From: Flavivirga amylovorans
Lineage (GTDB): Bacteria; Bacteroidota; Bacteroidia; Flavobacteriales; Flavobacteriaceae
Reading direction: 5' to 3'
DNA: 64,000 nt
NCBI RefSeq assembly: GCF_030540875.1
Contig: NZ_JAUOEM010000005.1
Coordinates: 310,001-374,000, forward strand
A program made the translations under genes and the position numbers. Shown one piece after another: positions 15,159 to 25,002 of this stretch. A model generated the notes under the pieces. It saw only the letters and a program-made list of their open reading frames with translations, searched no databases and had not been told where the DNA came from. Each line of letters begins with the position of its first letter. Positions within the stretch are counted from its first letter, which is position 1.

Positions 15159-16292
15159 ATGAAAAACTATACTCTCTTACTATTAATCATCTTAATGTTT
15201 AATTGTAATACTTCAAAAGAAGAAAATTACAAAGACCAACTTATTTTAGCCGTTAATAAAGCGTCTAACAATACAGAAATTAAAGATGTTCCGAAACTTA
15301 ATTTAAAAGCTGCTAAAATATTATCAGAGTTACCTTTACACTGTATGAATACAGAATATCCAAACAAGTTATCACAAACTTTGGGCGGTGATGAAGATTT
15401 AAAACCCCCAAGTGTATTGCATCCAGCTTTTTATGGCTGTTTCGATTGGCATTCTGCAGTTCATGGCCATTGGAGTTTAGTAAGTTTACTGAAATCTTTT
15501 CCAGAAATCGATATAACTGGAAAGATTAAGCAAAAATTACTTTACAATATAACTAAAGAGAATATAGAAATAGAAGTCGCTTATTTTTTAGGAAAGCACA
15601 ACAAATCTTATGAGCGTACTTATGGTTGGGCTTGGTTACTAAAATTAGCAGAGGAATTGCATACTTGGAATGAACCAATAGCAAGAAAATTAGAAGATAA
15701 TTTACGTCCATTAACCGATTTAATTGTTGGGAAATATATAGAATTCCTTCCTAAATTAAATTACCCAATTCGTGTAGGGGAACATCCAAATACAGCTTTC
15801 GGGCTTAGTTTTGCTTGGGATTATGCTAATACTGTAAATAATGATGAATTAAAAGGCGTTATAGAACAACGTGCTAAGGATTTTTATTTAAAAGATGCAA
15901 ATTGCCCGATGGCATGGGAGCCTGGTGGTTTCGATTTTTTATCACCTTGTTTAGAGGAAGCAGCCTTAATGAAAAGGATATTAACGACAGCTGAATTTAA
16001 AATATGGATTAATCTATTTTTACCACAATTAAGATCTAAGAATTTCTATTTAGAAACTGGAAAAGTATCTGATAGAAATGATGGTAAACTAGTGCATTTA
16101 GATGGTGTTAATTTTTCACGAGCATGGAATTTAAATAAGATAGCAGAAGGATTGTCAGAGTTCTCGCATCTCAAAAAAACAGCAAATAATCATATAAACT
16201 ATTCCTTACCAAGTATTGTAGATGATAGTTATGAAGGAGGACACTGGTTAGGAAGCTTTGCTATCTATGCACTGAATTCAGTCACAGAATAA
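15159..16292 (+). CDS. DUF2891 family lipoprotein
   Basis: 377 aa. A short lipoprotein signal ends LMFNC (Cys16). The mature part is DUF2891: HPAFYGCFDWHSAVHGHWSL near residues 88-107, TYGWAWLLKLAEEL near 149-162, GEHPNTAFGLSF near 207-218, and HLDGVNFSRAWNL near 311-323. The aromatic and His-rich helices resemble an (alpha/alpha) barrel, as in glycosidases and lyases, but no activity is established for the family. It is a single gene, preceded by the inverted-repeat stretch and convergent with the thiamine operon. Confidence 0.85.
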   Translation: MKNYTLLLLIILMFNCNTSKEENYKDQLILAVNKASNNTEIKDVPKLNLKAAKILSELPLHCMNTEYPNKLSQTLGGDEDLKPPSVLHPAFYGCFDWHSAVHGHWSLVSLLKSFPEIDITGKIKQKLLYNITKENIEIEVAYFLGKHNKSYERTYGWAWLLKLAEELHTWNEPIARKLEDNLRPLTDLIVGKYIEFLPKLNYPIRVGEHPNTAFGLSFAWDYANTVNNDELKGVIEQRAKDFYLKDANCPMAWEPGGFDFLSPCLEEAALMKRILTTAEFKIWINLFLPQLRSKNFYLETGKVSDRNDGKLVHLDGVNFSRAWNLNKIAEGLSEFSHLKKTANNHINYSLPSIVDDSYEGGHWLGSFAIYALNSVTE

Positions 16293-16334
16293 TTATTTAA
16301 GTTGTTTTTTATCTAAAAAGAGCTCCCTGGGGCT

Positions 16335-16359
16335 GGATTCCATAGCTGGAACTGAATCC
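16335..16359. terminator. Weak hairpin between convergent genes
   Basis: GGATTC (16335-16340) pairs with GAATCC (16354-16359) across 13 bases between the DUF2891 stop and the thiH stop. There is no clean T-run on either side, so this is a tentative terminator only. Confidence 0.25.
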
Positions 16360-16397
16360 TAAATTACTTATCAAAGAGTATTGATATTGAATAAGCT

Positions 16398-17516
16398 CTA
16401 ATGAACAGCAACATAAGACTTGGACCAATCTTTCCAAACCACTTCATAGCCTTGAGATTGAATCATCTGTTTTATCTGTTCGGTATTACGCTCGTCTGAA
16501 ATTTCAAATTGTTCGAGCGATTCTGGCTCCACACTATAACCTCCGGGATTTGTCTTAGATTCAGCACTCATAGAAGTAATTCCCAAATGAATACAATGAT
16601 TTCTGAAGGTTTCACTTTCTCGGGTAGATAGTGACAATTCAACGTCTTCATCTAGTAATCGATACGCGCAAATTAATTGTACCAAATCAGTATCGGTCAT
16701 CTCTACTTTTGGATCTAGCCCACCCAGATGGGGTCTAAGTCTTGGGAAAGAGATCGAGTATTTTGTTTTCCAATAGGTTTTTTGCAAATATTTTAAATGC
16801 AAAGCGGTATAAAAACTATCTACGCGCCAGTCTTCAAGACCAAAAAGCGCACCCAGACCAATTTTATGAATCCCAGCTTTTCCTAAGCGATCTGGTGTAT
16901 CTAAACGGTAATCGAAATTCGATTTTCTACCTTTTGGGTGATGGGTTTTATAAGTTGCTTTATGATAGGTTTCCTGGTACACCAAAACGGCATACAACCC
17001 AGCACTGATTAAGGTTTCATAGTCCTCTTGATCTAAAGGTTGTACTTCGATACTGATATTTGAAAATTGAGACCGAATCAAGTCTATAGCATGTTTTATA
17101 TAAGGAACACCAACAGTTTTGTTAGCTTCTCCTGTTACTAGAAGAATATGATCGTACCCCAGTTTTTTAATATACTCGACTTCCTTTAATATTTCGGCAT
17201 CACTCAAGGTCTTTCTTCTAATACCATTATCCATACTAAAGCCACAATAGGTACAAATATTTTGACATTCATTGGATAAATACATGGGAATATACATTTG
17301 AATGGTATTTCCAAAACGTTTTTTGGTAATAGCATTGCTTCGTTGCGCCATCTGCTCTATATATGGTTTAGCAGCTGGAGAAATGAGTGTTTTAAAGTCT
17401 TCTAACTCAATTTTCTCTTTGAGAAGGACGTTTTCAACATCTTGAGCTGTTACTTCGTAAATCTCTTTTTCTAAAGCATCCCAATTGTATGTTTCAAATG
17501 TATGTTTAAAAGACAT
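16398..17516 (-). CDS. thiH: 2-iminoacetate synthase ThiH (radical SAM)
   Basis: 372 aa, normal length. The radical SAM cluster motif C-x3-C-x2-C appears as CQNICTYCGFS near residue 85. ThiH cleaves tyrosine to dehydroglycine and p-cresol, and dehydroglycine is used by ThiG to build the thiazole ring. Family segments such as VGLGALFGLEDWR-like (IGLGALFGLEDWRVDSFYTA) and SISFPRLRPHLGG are present. It is the last gene of the thiamine operon, 8 bases after thiG. An oxygen-sensitive ThiH rather than glycine oxidase ThiO is used, as in enteric bacteria. Confidence 0.95.
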   Translation of the reverse strand: MSFKHTFETYNWDALEKEIYEVTAQDVENVLLKEKIELEDFKTLISPAAKPYIEQMAQRSNAITKKRFGNTIQMYIPMYLSNECQNICTYCGFSMDNGIRRKTLSDAEILKEVEYIKKLGYDHILLVTGEANKTVGVPYIKHAIDLIRSQFSNISIEVQPLDQEDYETLISAGLYAVLVYQETYHKATYKTHHPKGRKSNFDYRLDTPDRLGKAGIHKIGLGALFGLEDWRVDSFYTALHLKYLQKTYWKTKYSISFPRLRPHLGGLDPKVEMTDTDLVQLICAYRLLDEDVELSLSTRESETFRNHCIHLGITSMSAESKTNPGGYSVEPESLEQFEISDERNTEQIKQMIQSQGYEVVWKDWSKSYVAVH

Positions 17517-17524
17517 AAGTTGTG

Positions 17525-18307
17525 TTAATTTAAGTCGTTTAGAAAAGAAGTGAGAGGACTACTAGCTTCAGCCTGATTTTTAATAGGAGCTAGTTTGGAA
17601 TTATAAGCCATTCTTCCAGCTTCAATAGCCATTTTAAAAGCAATTGCCATATCTATAGGGTTCTGAGAGACAGCAATAGCGGTATTTACTAAAACGGCAT
17701 CAGCACCTAATTCCATAGCAAATGCGGCGTGAGATGGTGCACCAATACCCGCATCAACTATTACAGGTACGTTGCTTTGTTCGATAATGATTTCCAAAAA
17801 TTCAAGGGTTTTAATGCCTTTATTGCTTCCAATAGGAGCACCTAATGGCATGACGCATGGTACACCAACATCTTCCAAACGTTTACATAAAACAGGGTCG
17901 GCATGAATATAAGGCATCACGACGAATCCGAGTTTTACCAATTCCTCAGCAGCTTTTAAAGTTTCGATAGGGTCGGGGAGCAAGTATTTTGGATCTGGAT
18001 GTATTTCCAGTTTTATCCAATTGGTTTGAAGTGCTTCTCTTGCTAATTCAGAAGCAAATATCGCTTCTTTTGCTGTTCTTACTCCAGATGTATTAGGAAG
18101 TAAATTAATATGTTCTTGGTTTAAATGAACAAGCATATCATCCGATTTATTCTCTAAATCGACCCGTTTCAAAGCAACTGTAACCAATTCGCTTTTCGAG
18201 GCTATGATGGCCTCACGCATTGTATTGGCACTACTAAATTTTCCTGTTCCGGTGAATAATCGTGACTTAAAAGTTTTGTCTGCTATTTTAAGTGTATCTG
18301 TTGTCAT
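17525..18307 (-). CDS. thiG: Thiazole synthase ThiG
   Basis: 260 aa, a TIM-barrel enzyme that joins deoxyxylulose 5-phosphate, dehydroglycine and ThiS-thiocarboxylate sulfur into thiazole phosphate. Typical segments are [10 protein letters not shown] near residues 17-26, [15 protein letters not shown] near 100-114 and [20 protein letters not shown] near 184-203. It lies one base after the thiE stop and 8 before thiH, so the three are co-translated. It needs charged ThiS, whose activating enzyme ThiF is not in this operon. Confidence 0.95.
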   Translation of the reverse strand: MTTDTLKIADKTFKSRLFTGTGKFSSANTMREAIIASKSELVTVALKRVDLENKSDDMLVHLNQEHINLLPNTSGVRTAKEAIFASELAREALQTNWIKLEIHPDPKYLLPDPIETLKAAEELVKLGFVVMPYIHADPVLCKRLEDVGVPCVMPLGAPIGSNKGIKTLEFLEIIIEQSNVPVIVDAGIGAPSHAAFAMELGADAVLVNTAIAVSQNPIDMAIAFKMAIEAGRMAYNSKLAPIKNQAEASSPLTSFLNDLN

Positions 18308-18308
18308 G

Positions 18309-18959
18309 TTATATGTTTTGATTTGGATTCCAAACCTGTTCTTGCTCTGAAGGATCGTTTAACAGTTTGTTGAATTGACTAATTTTATTAAAGTCTTTGG
18401 TGATTTCTCCAGAAGCAGCAATGCCATGAATTCCTGTTTTTAAAATGTCTGGAACATCTTCTATAGTTATACCTCCAATGGCGATAATAGGAGTGTCTGT
18501 TTGTAATGCTTCAAGAATGGTTAAGTATCCATTCGTTCCTAGAATCGGACTTAGATTATTTTTTGTTGTTGTAAAACGAAAAGGCCCTAAACCAATATAG
18601 TTTACTTTTTTTTCGATGAGTGCTTCACAGTCCTCAAGTGTGTTGGCAGTACCTCCAATAATTTGCCAGGTTTCTAAATGTTTCCTTGCTACAGTAGGAG
18701 CCGTGTCATTTTTTCCCAAGTGCACGCCGTCTGCTTTTATTTTTTTTGCAATTTTATAATGATCATTAATGATTAAGCGTGTTTGATAATGTGCTGTAAG
18801 CTCTCTGGCTTCTTCTGCAATTTTCAGCATTTTTTTTTCGGACAAGTTCTTTAAACGCAATTGTACCAATTCTGCCCCCGAAGTACATGCTTTTTTGATG
18901 TTTTCAAGATGTTCTTTTCCTGAGTTTCCTTGTGATATGTAATGTAATTTCGGAATCAT
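18309..18959 (-). CDS. thiE: Thiamine phosphate synthase ThiE
   Basis: 216 aa. It couples HMP pyrophosphate with thiazole phosphate to give thiamine phosphate. Family motifs are visible: QLRLKN near residue 33, [20 protein letters not shown] near 82-101, [13 protein letters not shown] near 135-147 and AIGGI near 168-172. It lies 4 bases after thiD and one base before thiG. This is the better-conserved of two ThiE-like proteins in the operon, so it is probably the true synthase. Confidence 0.92.
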   Translation of the reverse strand: MIPKLHYISQGNSGKEHLENIKKACTSGAELVQLRLKNLSEKKMLKIAEEARELTAHYQTRLIINDHYKIAKKIKADGVHLGKNDTAPTVARKHLETWQIIGGTANTLEDCEALIEKKVNYIGLGPFRFTTTKNNLSPILGTNGYLTILEALQTDTPIIAIGGITIEDVPDILKTGIHGIAASGEITKDFNKISQFNKLLNDPSEQEQVWNPNQNI

Positions 18960-18963
18960 AATT

Positions 18964-19749
18964 CTAATTATTAATTATTTGAGTTTGCTCAACGGTATTG
19001 TATTTATGCTTTCCTAAGAGACTATCATTAGAATTCAAAAACTGTTCTGTATACTGTTTCGCATTTTTAGCCGCATCTTCTAATTCAATGCTCAAAGCAA
19101 AATTACTAGCCAGAGAAGCAGATAGTACGCAACCACTTCCATGTTTTTCATAAACTTTATTGGTATTTGGAGGTATGTTTACCATAACGATTGCACTGTG
19201 ATACAATGCATCCCAACCTTTTTTGTCGGTTCGGTGGCCACCTTTTAAGTAGATATTGGTTAATGATGATATATATTCAATAGTATTTTCAATACTTAAT
19301 TGAGGATATAAACTTTGAATTTCATCGTAGTTTGGTGTTACAATAAAGCATTTTTCCCATATTTTATCTAATAAATTTTGGCTTTCGGTTTCGTGAAAAT
19401 CAAAACCTGCACTTGCTTTGATGATGGGGTCTAAAACAATTTTTATATCGGAATTTAATTCGTGTAACTTGTTTAGAATATAATGTAATACTTCCCAGGA
19501 TTCTACAATTCCAATTTTTACAGTGTGAATTTTAAAACGCTTAAAAAGGATTTCGATTTGAGCTATAATTACATCGGCTTTTGTCCAGATGCATTGTTTA
19601 AAATCGATATCATTTTGAATGGTCATAGCAGTACAAACGGACAAACCGTATAGTCCGTGCGACTCAAATGTTTTAATATCTGATGTTAATCCAGCACCTC
19701 CAGAGGGATCATGACCAGCAATGGTTAGTATGTATGTTTTGTCGTTCAT
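18964..19749 (-). CDS. thiD: Hydroxymethylpyrimidine (phosphate) kinase ThiD
   Basis: 261 aa ribokinase-fold enzyme that phosphorylates HMP and HMP-P. The substrate loop TIAGHDPSGGAGLTSDIKTF is at residues 9-28. The ATP/anion-hole motif KHGSGCVLSASLASN is near 201-215, with the catalytic Cys in GSGC. The usual VMVAKSG is replaced by VKIGIVES near 76-83, as in flavobacterial relatives. It lies directly after the TenI/ThiE-like gene with no gap. Confidence 0.92.
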   Translation of the reverse strand: MNDKTYILTIAGHDPSGGAGLTSDIKTFESHGLYGLSVCTAMTIQNDIDFKQCIWTKADVIIAQIEILFKRFKIHTVKIGIVESWEVLHYILNKLHELNSDIKIVLDPIIKASAGFDFHETESQNLLDKIWEKCFIVTPNYDEIQSLYPQLSIENTIEYISSLTNIYLKGGHRTDKKGWDALYHSAIVMVNIPPNTNKVYEKHGSGCVLSASLASNFALSIELEDAAKNAKQYTEQFLNSNDSLLGKHKYNTVEQTQIINN

Positions 19750-20340
19750 TTATCGCTCAAAGTGATTTTTCATGGTTTTAAAAACATCTATAGGGGTATT
19801 GCTATTCCAAATACCGCCTAAAACCCCCACACCTTTAAATCCTAATGTGTCAAATTCAGTAAGATTATCAGTCGTTACGCCGCCCATTCCAATAATACGT
19901 TTATCAATATGATTGACATCAAACCCTCTGCCTTCATAGTCTTTTTTGGAGATTGAAGAGAAAACGGGACTTAGTAAATGATAATCAAATTCAAATTCGC
20001 AGCTTGCTAAAACATCAGGTTCATGAAATGAACTACTAATGGTTTTTCCATACATATCTAATCCTTTGAAATACTGGCTGGGATTATCTATGTTATCTAT
20101 TCTTTTTTGTTCTTGAAAATGGATGCCTTTTAAGTGGTATGTATTAATTAACTCATGAAAATAATGTACCACAATGCGATTGTGAAATTTAGAATCAATT
20201 TGATCTAAATAATCGCAGTGTTCCTGATAATTTTTTTCAGGTTTTCTTAAATGATAGTATTCTAAACCAGCTTCGAAAAGCTGATTTAGAATGACTATTT
20301 CATTGTGAATATCGGTTTCAGGAGCAATTAATACAATCAT
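19750..20340 (-). CDS. ThiE/TenI-family protein (second thiamine phosphate synthase-like)
   Basis: 196 aa. It has the barrel outline of ThiE/TenI: YYHLRKPEKNYQEH near residue 28, KGIHFQEQ near 71, FDYHLLSPVFSSISKKDY near 118-135 and GMGGVTTDN near 151-159. It is shorter and more diverged than the ThiE at 18309-18959. The Lys/Asn phosphate-site residues of ThiE are partly replaced (HYFHE in place of IINDH). TenI proteins are thiazole tautomerases in Bacillus, which would suit an operon that already has ThiE. It sits between thiC (3 bases upstream) and thiD. Confidence 0.75.
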   Translation of the reverse strand: MIVLIAPETDIHNEIVILNQLFEAGLEYYHLRKPEKNYQEHCDYLDQIDSKFHNRIVVHYFHELINTYHLKGIHFQEQKRIDNIDNPSQYFKGLDMYGKTISSSFHEPDVLASCEFEFDYHLLSPVFSSISKKDYEGRGFDVNHIDKRIIGMGGVTTDNLTEFDTLGFKGVGVLGGIWNSNTPIDVFKTMKNHFER

Positions 20341-20343
20341 AGT

Positions 20344-22233
<1,890 letters not shown>

Positions 22234-22437
22234 TTAACCACCTTGGGTTGCTTGAATAATTAAAACATGATCATTGGAGCTTAAGCTATGTGAATTCCAT
22301 AGCTCTTTTGCTATAATTTGATTGTTAATAGCAAAAGCAATGCCTTCTGAAGGCGATTTGATTTTAGTAAGTAGTTTAGAAATAGTGGTGGTTTCTTCAA
22401 CCTCTAATTCTGTCTCATTTACCGATATTTTAATCAT
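22234..22437 (-). CDS. thiS: Sulfur carrier protein ThiS
   Basis: 67 aa with the ubiquitin-like fold of ThiS and the required C-terminal Gly-Gly (ATQGG). The C-terminus is adenylated and converted to a thiocarboxylate that donates sulfur to ThiG. It is the first gene of the operon, 134 bases downstream of the end of the TPP aptamer. The adenylating partner ThiF is not found in this window. Confidence 0.92.
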   Translation of the reverse strand: MIKISVNETELEVEETTTISKLLTKIKSPSEGIAFAINNQIIAKELWNSHSLSSNDHVLIIQATQGG

Positions 22438-22570
22438 AAATAATACATTTTAATGATTTTTTATAACTAAAGGGGTAGAGACAAAATACTTTGAAATAGA
22501 AGTACAGCCATTATAAATTAATGTGTACTTAAATAAGAAGTATGTAAATGCATATATAAGATGCATTTCT

Positions 22571-22651
22571 AACTTTTTCCTTCGTTGGTGCTAACCATAT
22601 CAGGTTCAAAGGGACTCTCTCAGTTCCAATATAAGGAACACCCCTAAAGTT
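22571..22651 (-). promoter_or_regulatory. TPP riboswitch (THI element)
   Basis: On the minus strand the conserved order is present: GGGGTG, CTGAGA, CCTTTGAACCTGAT, GGTTAGCACCAACG and AAGGAAA. P1 closes as AACTTT (22651-22646) with AAAGTT (22576-22571). The aptamer precedes thiS, so thiamine pyrophosphate should shut the whole operon. A small hairpin at 22546-22568 (AAATGCAT with ATGCATTT) lies just downstream, but no clear T-run follows, so control may act on translation or by a weak terminator. Confidence 0.95.
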
Positions 22652-22658
22652 TCGGATA

Positions 22659-22666
22659 CAAATTTA
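22659..22666 (-). promoter_or_regulatory. -7 promoter element of the thiamine operon
   Basis: The minus strand reads TAAATTTG, an exact match to the Bacteroidota -7 consensus TAnnTTTG. It is about 8 bases before the first paired base of the riboswitch, so the transcript would begin almost at the aptamer. No convincing -33 TTG was seen. Confidence 0.5.
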
Positions 22667-22800
22667 TTTAAAAATATCCGTTTTGGCTATGTTTTTTTGG
22701 ATAAACATTAATTATTTGATTGAAATATTAAGTGAGAGTTGAGCAGAAAAAACCTTTTTTGAATCATAATTGTAGAAAAAAATCAAAGCGTTTAGTATAA

Positions 22801-22923
22801 GGTAACATTCTAGATGAAAATTCTTGTATATATTTTGAAACAGAAGCGCATCAAATACATTATTCATTTGACGATAGTATAATTAAAGGGAATTCATCAT
22901 ATAAAAATGTTTCTGAATGGTAA
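22801..22923 (+). pseudogene. Short coding remnant in the 22440-23057 gap
   Basis: A 40-codon open stretch without a start reads NILDENSCIYFETEAHQIHY then SFDDSIIKGNSSYKNVSEW and stops. It has protein-like composition and may be the scar of a lost gene. Apart from this, the riboswitch and its promoter, the gap shows nothing definite. Confidence 0.25.
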
Positions 22924-23057
22924 AAGAACGACAAGATTCAATATGCAAGAAGAGATAATTAATAAAGTAAAAGTTTTTCAAAAAACTAAAATTTAGGCTA
23001 AAGCCTTACATTAAGTATGGTAAAACCCTAATGAGTTTAGTGAGAATATGGATATAA

Positions 23058-23810
23058 TTGTTTTCAATTTTTAATTACAATATTTTGAATAATTATCTTA
23101 TAATTGATACAGAAGAAGTTAGTATAAAAAAAATAAAAAAAGTTCTCAGTGATTTCCCCGAGTTTAATTGTGTTGGTTGTACTTATGATTATTTAGAACC
23201 TATTGATGTTATTCTTAAAAATACTCCTGATTTAATTTTTTTAAACCTAGATACAGTATTAGATAACCCCTTTAATCTAGTTAATGAAGTAGATCAATAT
23301 TTAAAAAAGGATTATGAGTTTATTGCTATTTCTTCTTCAAAAGAAAAAACGTATGAAGCTATAAAAACTGGCTTTTTTGATTATTTATTAAATCCAATAA
23401 CTGAATTGGATATAAGAAAAGCAGCTTTAAAGTTTAAAAAAAAACACTCAAATAAAACTGGTAAAACCATTTGTCTAAAATCTTATAAAGATTATCAGTA
23501 TTTAAATGCGGATGAAATTTTGTTTTTGAAAGCAGATAATAATACTACTGATTTTTATATGAATAATGGACATACTGTAAGTGCTTATAAAACACTTAAG
23601 ACTTTTGAATTAATACTGCCGAGAAATTTCTTAAGAATACATAAAAGCTATATTGTCAATAAAAATTATGTTAACAGAGTCAATTACGGTACTTTAAATT
23701 GTACACTAAAAAAATGCTTAAAAAATATACCATTTAGCAAAACATATATTAACAATGTAGAACTTATGATAAATGCATTATCGCAAACTTCAGTATTAGG
23801 GTTAAGTTGA
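23058..23810 (+). CDS. LytTR DNA-binding protein with degenerate receiver domain
   Basis: About 250 aa. The LytTR domain covers residues 140-240 (LNADEILFLKADNNTTDFYM, FLRIHKSYIVNKNYVNRV). Residues 12-128 have the shape of a response-regulator receiver, but key residues have changed. The phospho-acceptor position reads FLNLD instead of FLDxx, and the conserved Lys of YLLKP is Asn (YLLNP). Phosphorylation is therefore unlikely. The frame starts at a TTG with no in-frame ATG before residue 180, so the true start is uncertain. It lies upstream of the response regulator and the secretion operon, which it may regulate. Confidence 0.7.
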   Translation: MFSIFNYNILNNYLIIDTEEVSIKKIKKVLSDFPEFNCVGCTYDYLEPIDVILKNTPDLIFLNLDTVLDNPFNLVNEVDQYLKKDYEFIAISSSKEKTYEAIKTGFFDYLLNPITELDIRKAALKFKKKHSNKTGKTICLKSYKDYQYLNADEILFLKADNNTTDFYMNNGHTVSAYKTLKTFELILPRNFLRIHKSYIVNKNYVNRVNYGTLNCTLKKCLKNIPFSKTYINNVELMINALSQTSVLGLS

Positions 23811-24101
23811 TTTCCCTATCAAAAAATACTGTTTCACTAATGTAAGTATCTATTTCACTAATTACATTCAAATAGTATGAAGTTTCTCGTTTGTATATTT
23901 TATGTTTGTTAGACACTATGAATGTGTGAAATTTGATTTATAAAACTATTTTAGTTAATGCCAATAAACTTAAAAATAAATTTTCAATTAAAAATGTATG
24001 AAAAGTGGAGATTAAGCACTTCGTTTTTTTGGAAGATTGGGTTGGGTTAAAGTAAATTGATTGTGATAAAATAACATTTTTTTAATTTAATATTCTCTAA
24101 C

Positions 24102-24779
24102 ATGAAAAGTCCCTGCAGAGTTTTGCTTATTGACGACCACCCACTAATTACAGATGTTTATAAAAATGCTTTACAAAAAACAAACAAATTAAATAAAGCT
24201 TTTAAATTTAGTATTGATGTGGCTCATAGTTGTGATACTGCTTTACTAAAAATTAATGAGGCAGCTAAAAATAAACCCTTTGATATTGTTTTTTTAGACA
24301 TAAGAATACCTGCATCTAAAGACAATAAAATTTTAGGAGGAGAAGACTTAGGTATATTAATTAGAAAACAATTTAAAAATATAAAAATAATTGTATCTAC
24401 TAGTTATGATGATAGTTATATGATTTCTTGCATTCTTAAAAATATTAACCCAGAGGCTTATGTGACTAAGGGAGATTTAACAATAGAGGTATTAAACGAA
24501 ACTATAAAAACGGTTGTTTTAGAGCCCCCTTATTACAGTAAAACTGTAATGAAAATTTTACGGAAGCAATCTGCAAATGACTTTGTTATTGACAATATCG
24601 ATAGGAAGATTTTATATGAACTATCAAATGGGACAAAAATGAACGAATTACCAAGTGTTTTGCCACTTTCAATTGCTGCACTTGAAAGAAGAAAACGAAT
24701 ATTAAAAGATGTTTTTAATGTTGAAGGTAAAGGAGATAGAGATTTGCTTCAATTAGCTCATGAAAAAGGTTTCATTTAG
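24102..24779 (+). CDS. Response regulator with intact receiver and HTH-like C-terminus
   Basis: 225 aa. The receiver (residues 6-132) has the acidic pair in LLIDDHP, the acceptor Asp in IVFLDIRIP (near 65), Ser/Thr in IIVSTSYDD and Lys in YVTKGD. The C-terminal 75 residues (IDRKILYELSNGTKMNELPS, AALERRKRILKDVFNV, GDRDLLQLAHEKGFI) resemble a NarL/LuxR helix-turn-helix and end in the DLLQLAHEKGFI tail often seen in Bacteroidota regulators. No histidine kinase is adjacent. It lies 220 bases upstream of the secretion operon on the same strand, so it may control that operon. Confidence 0.85.
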   Translation: MKSPCRVLLIDDHPLITDVYKNALQKTNKLNKAFKFSIDVAHSCDTALLKINEAAKNKPFDIVFLDIRIPASKDNKILGGEDLGILIRKQFKNIKIIVSTSYDDSYMISCILKNINPEAYVTKGDLTIEVLNETIKTVVLEPPYYSKTVMKILRKQSANDFVIDNIDRKILYELSNGTKMNELPSVLPLSIAALERRKRILKDVFNVEGKGDRDLLQLAHEKGFI

Positions 24780-24890
24780 TAATGACGAATTCCTAACTTA
24801 AGGTATAAATCTTTAAAATTTGATTAAAAACTTAGGTTTATTTATCAATAAACTCTGGTTGATTATGCTCTAAAATTAAATATTATAAAG

Positions 24891-24933
24891 TAAGGGATTG
24901 CCTTTTTATTTTAAGGCATAACCTTAGTTGTTT
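24891..24933 (+). terminator. Two-tier hairpin with T-run after the response regulator
   Basis: TAAGG (24891-24895) pairs with CCTTA (24922-24926), and GCCTT (24900-24904) with AAGGC (24913-24917). TTGTTTT follows. It would end the regulator transcript. A very similar structure stands at 36171-36218. Confidence 0.5.
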
Positions 24934-24947
24934 TAATATAAGGTCTA

Positions 24948-24977
24948 TTACTTTTAACCATATATGGTTAAAAGTAA
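24948..24977. promoter_or_regulatory. 30-bp perfect palindrome upstream of the secretion operon
   Basis: Fifteen-base arms centred between 24962 and 24963 (core ACCATATATGGT) are exact. No T-run follows on the plus strand. It lies 25 bases before the start of the first operon gene, the place expected for an operator bound by a dimeric regulator or for a leader hairpin. Confidence 0.4.
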
Positions 24978-25002
24978 AACTGAAAATATAATTGTTTATT
25001 AG

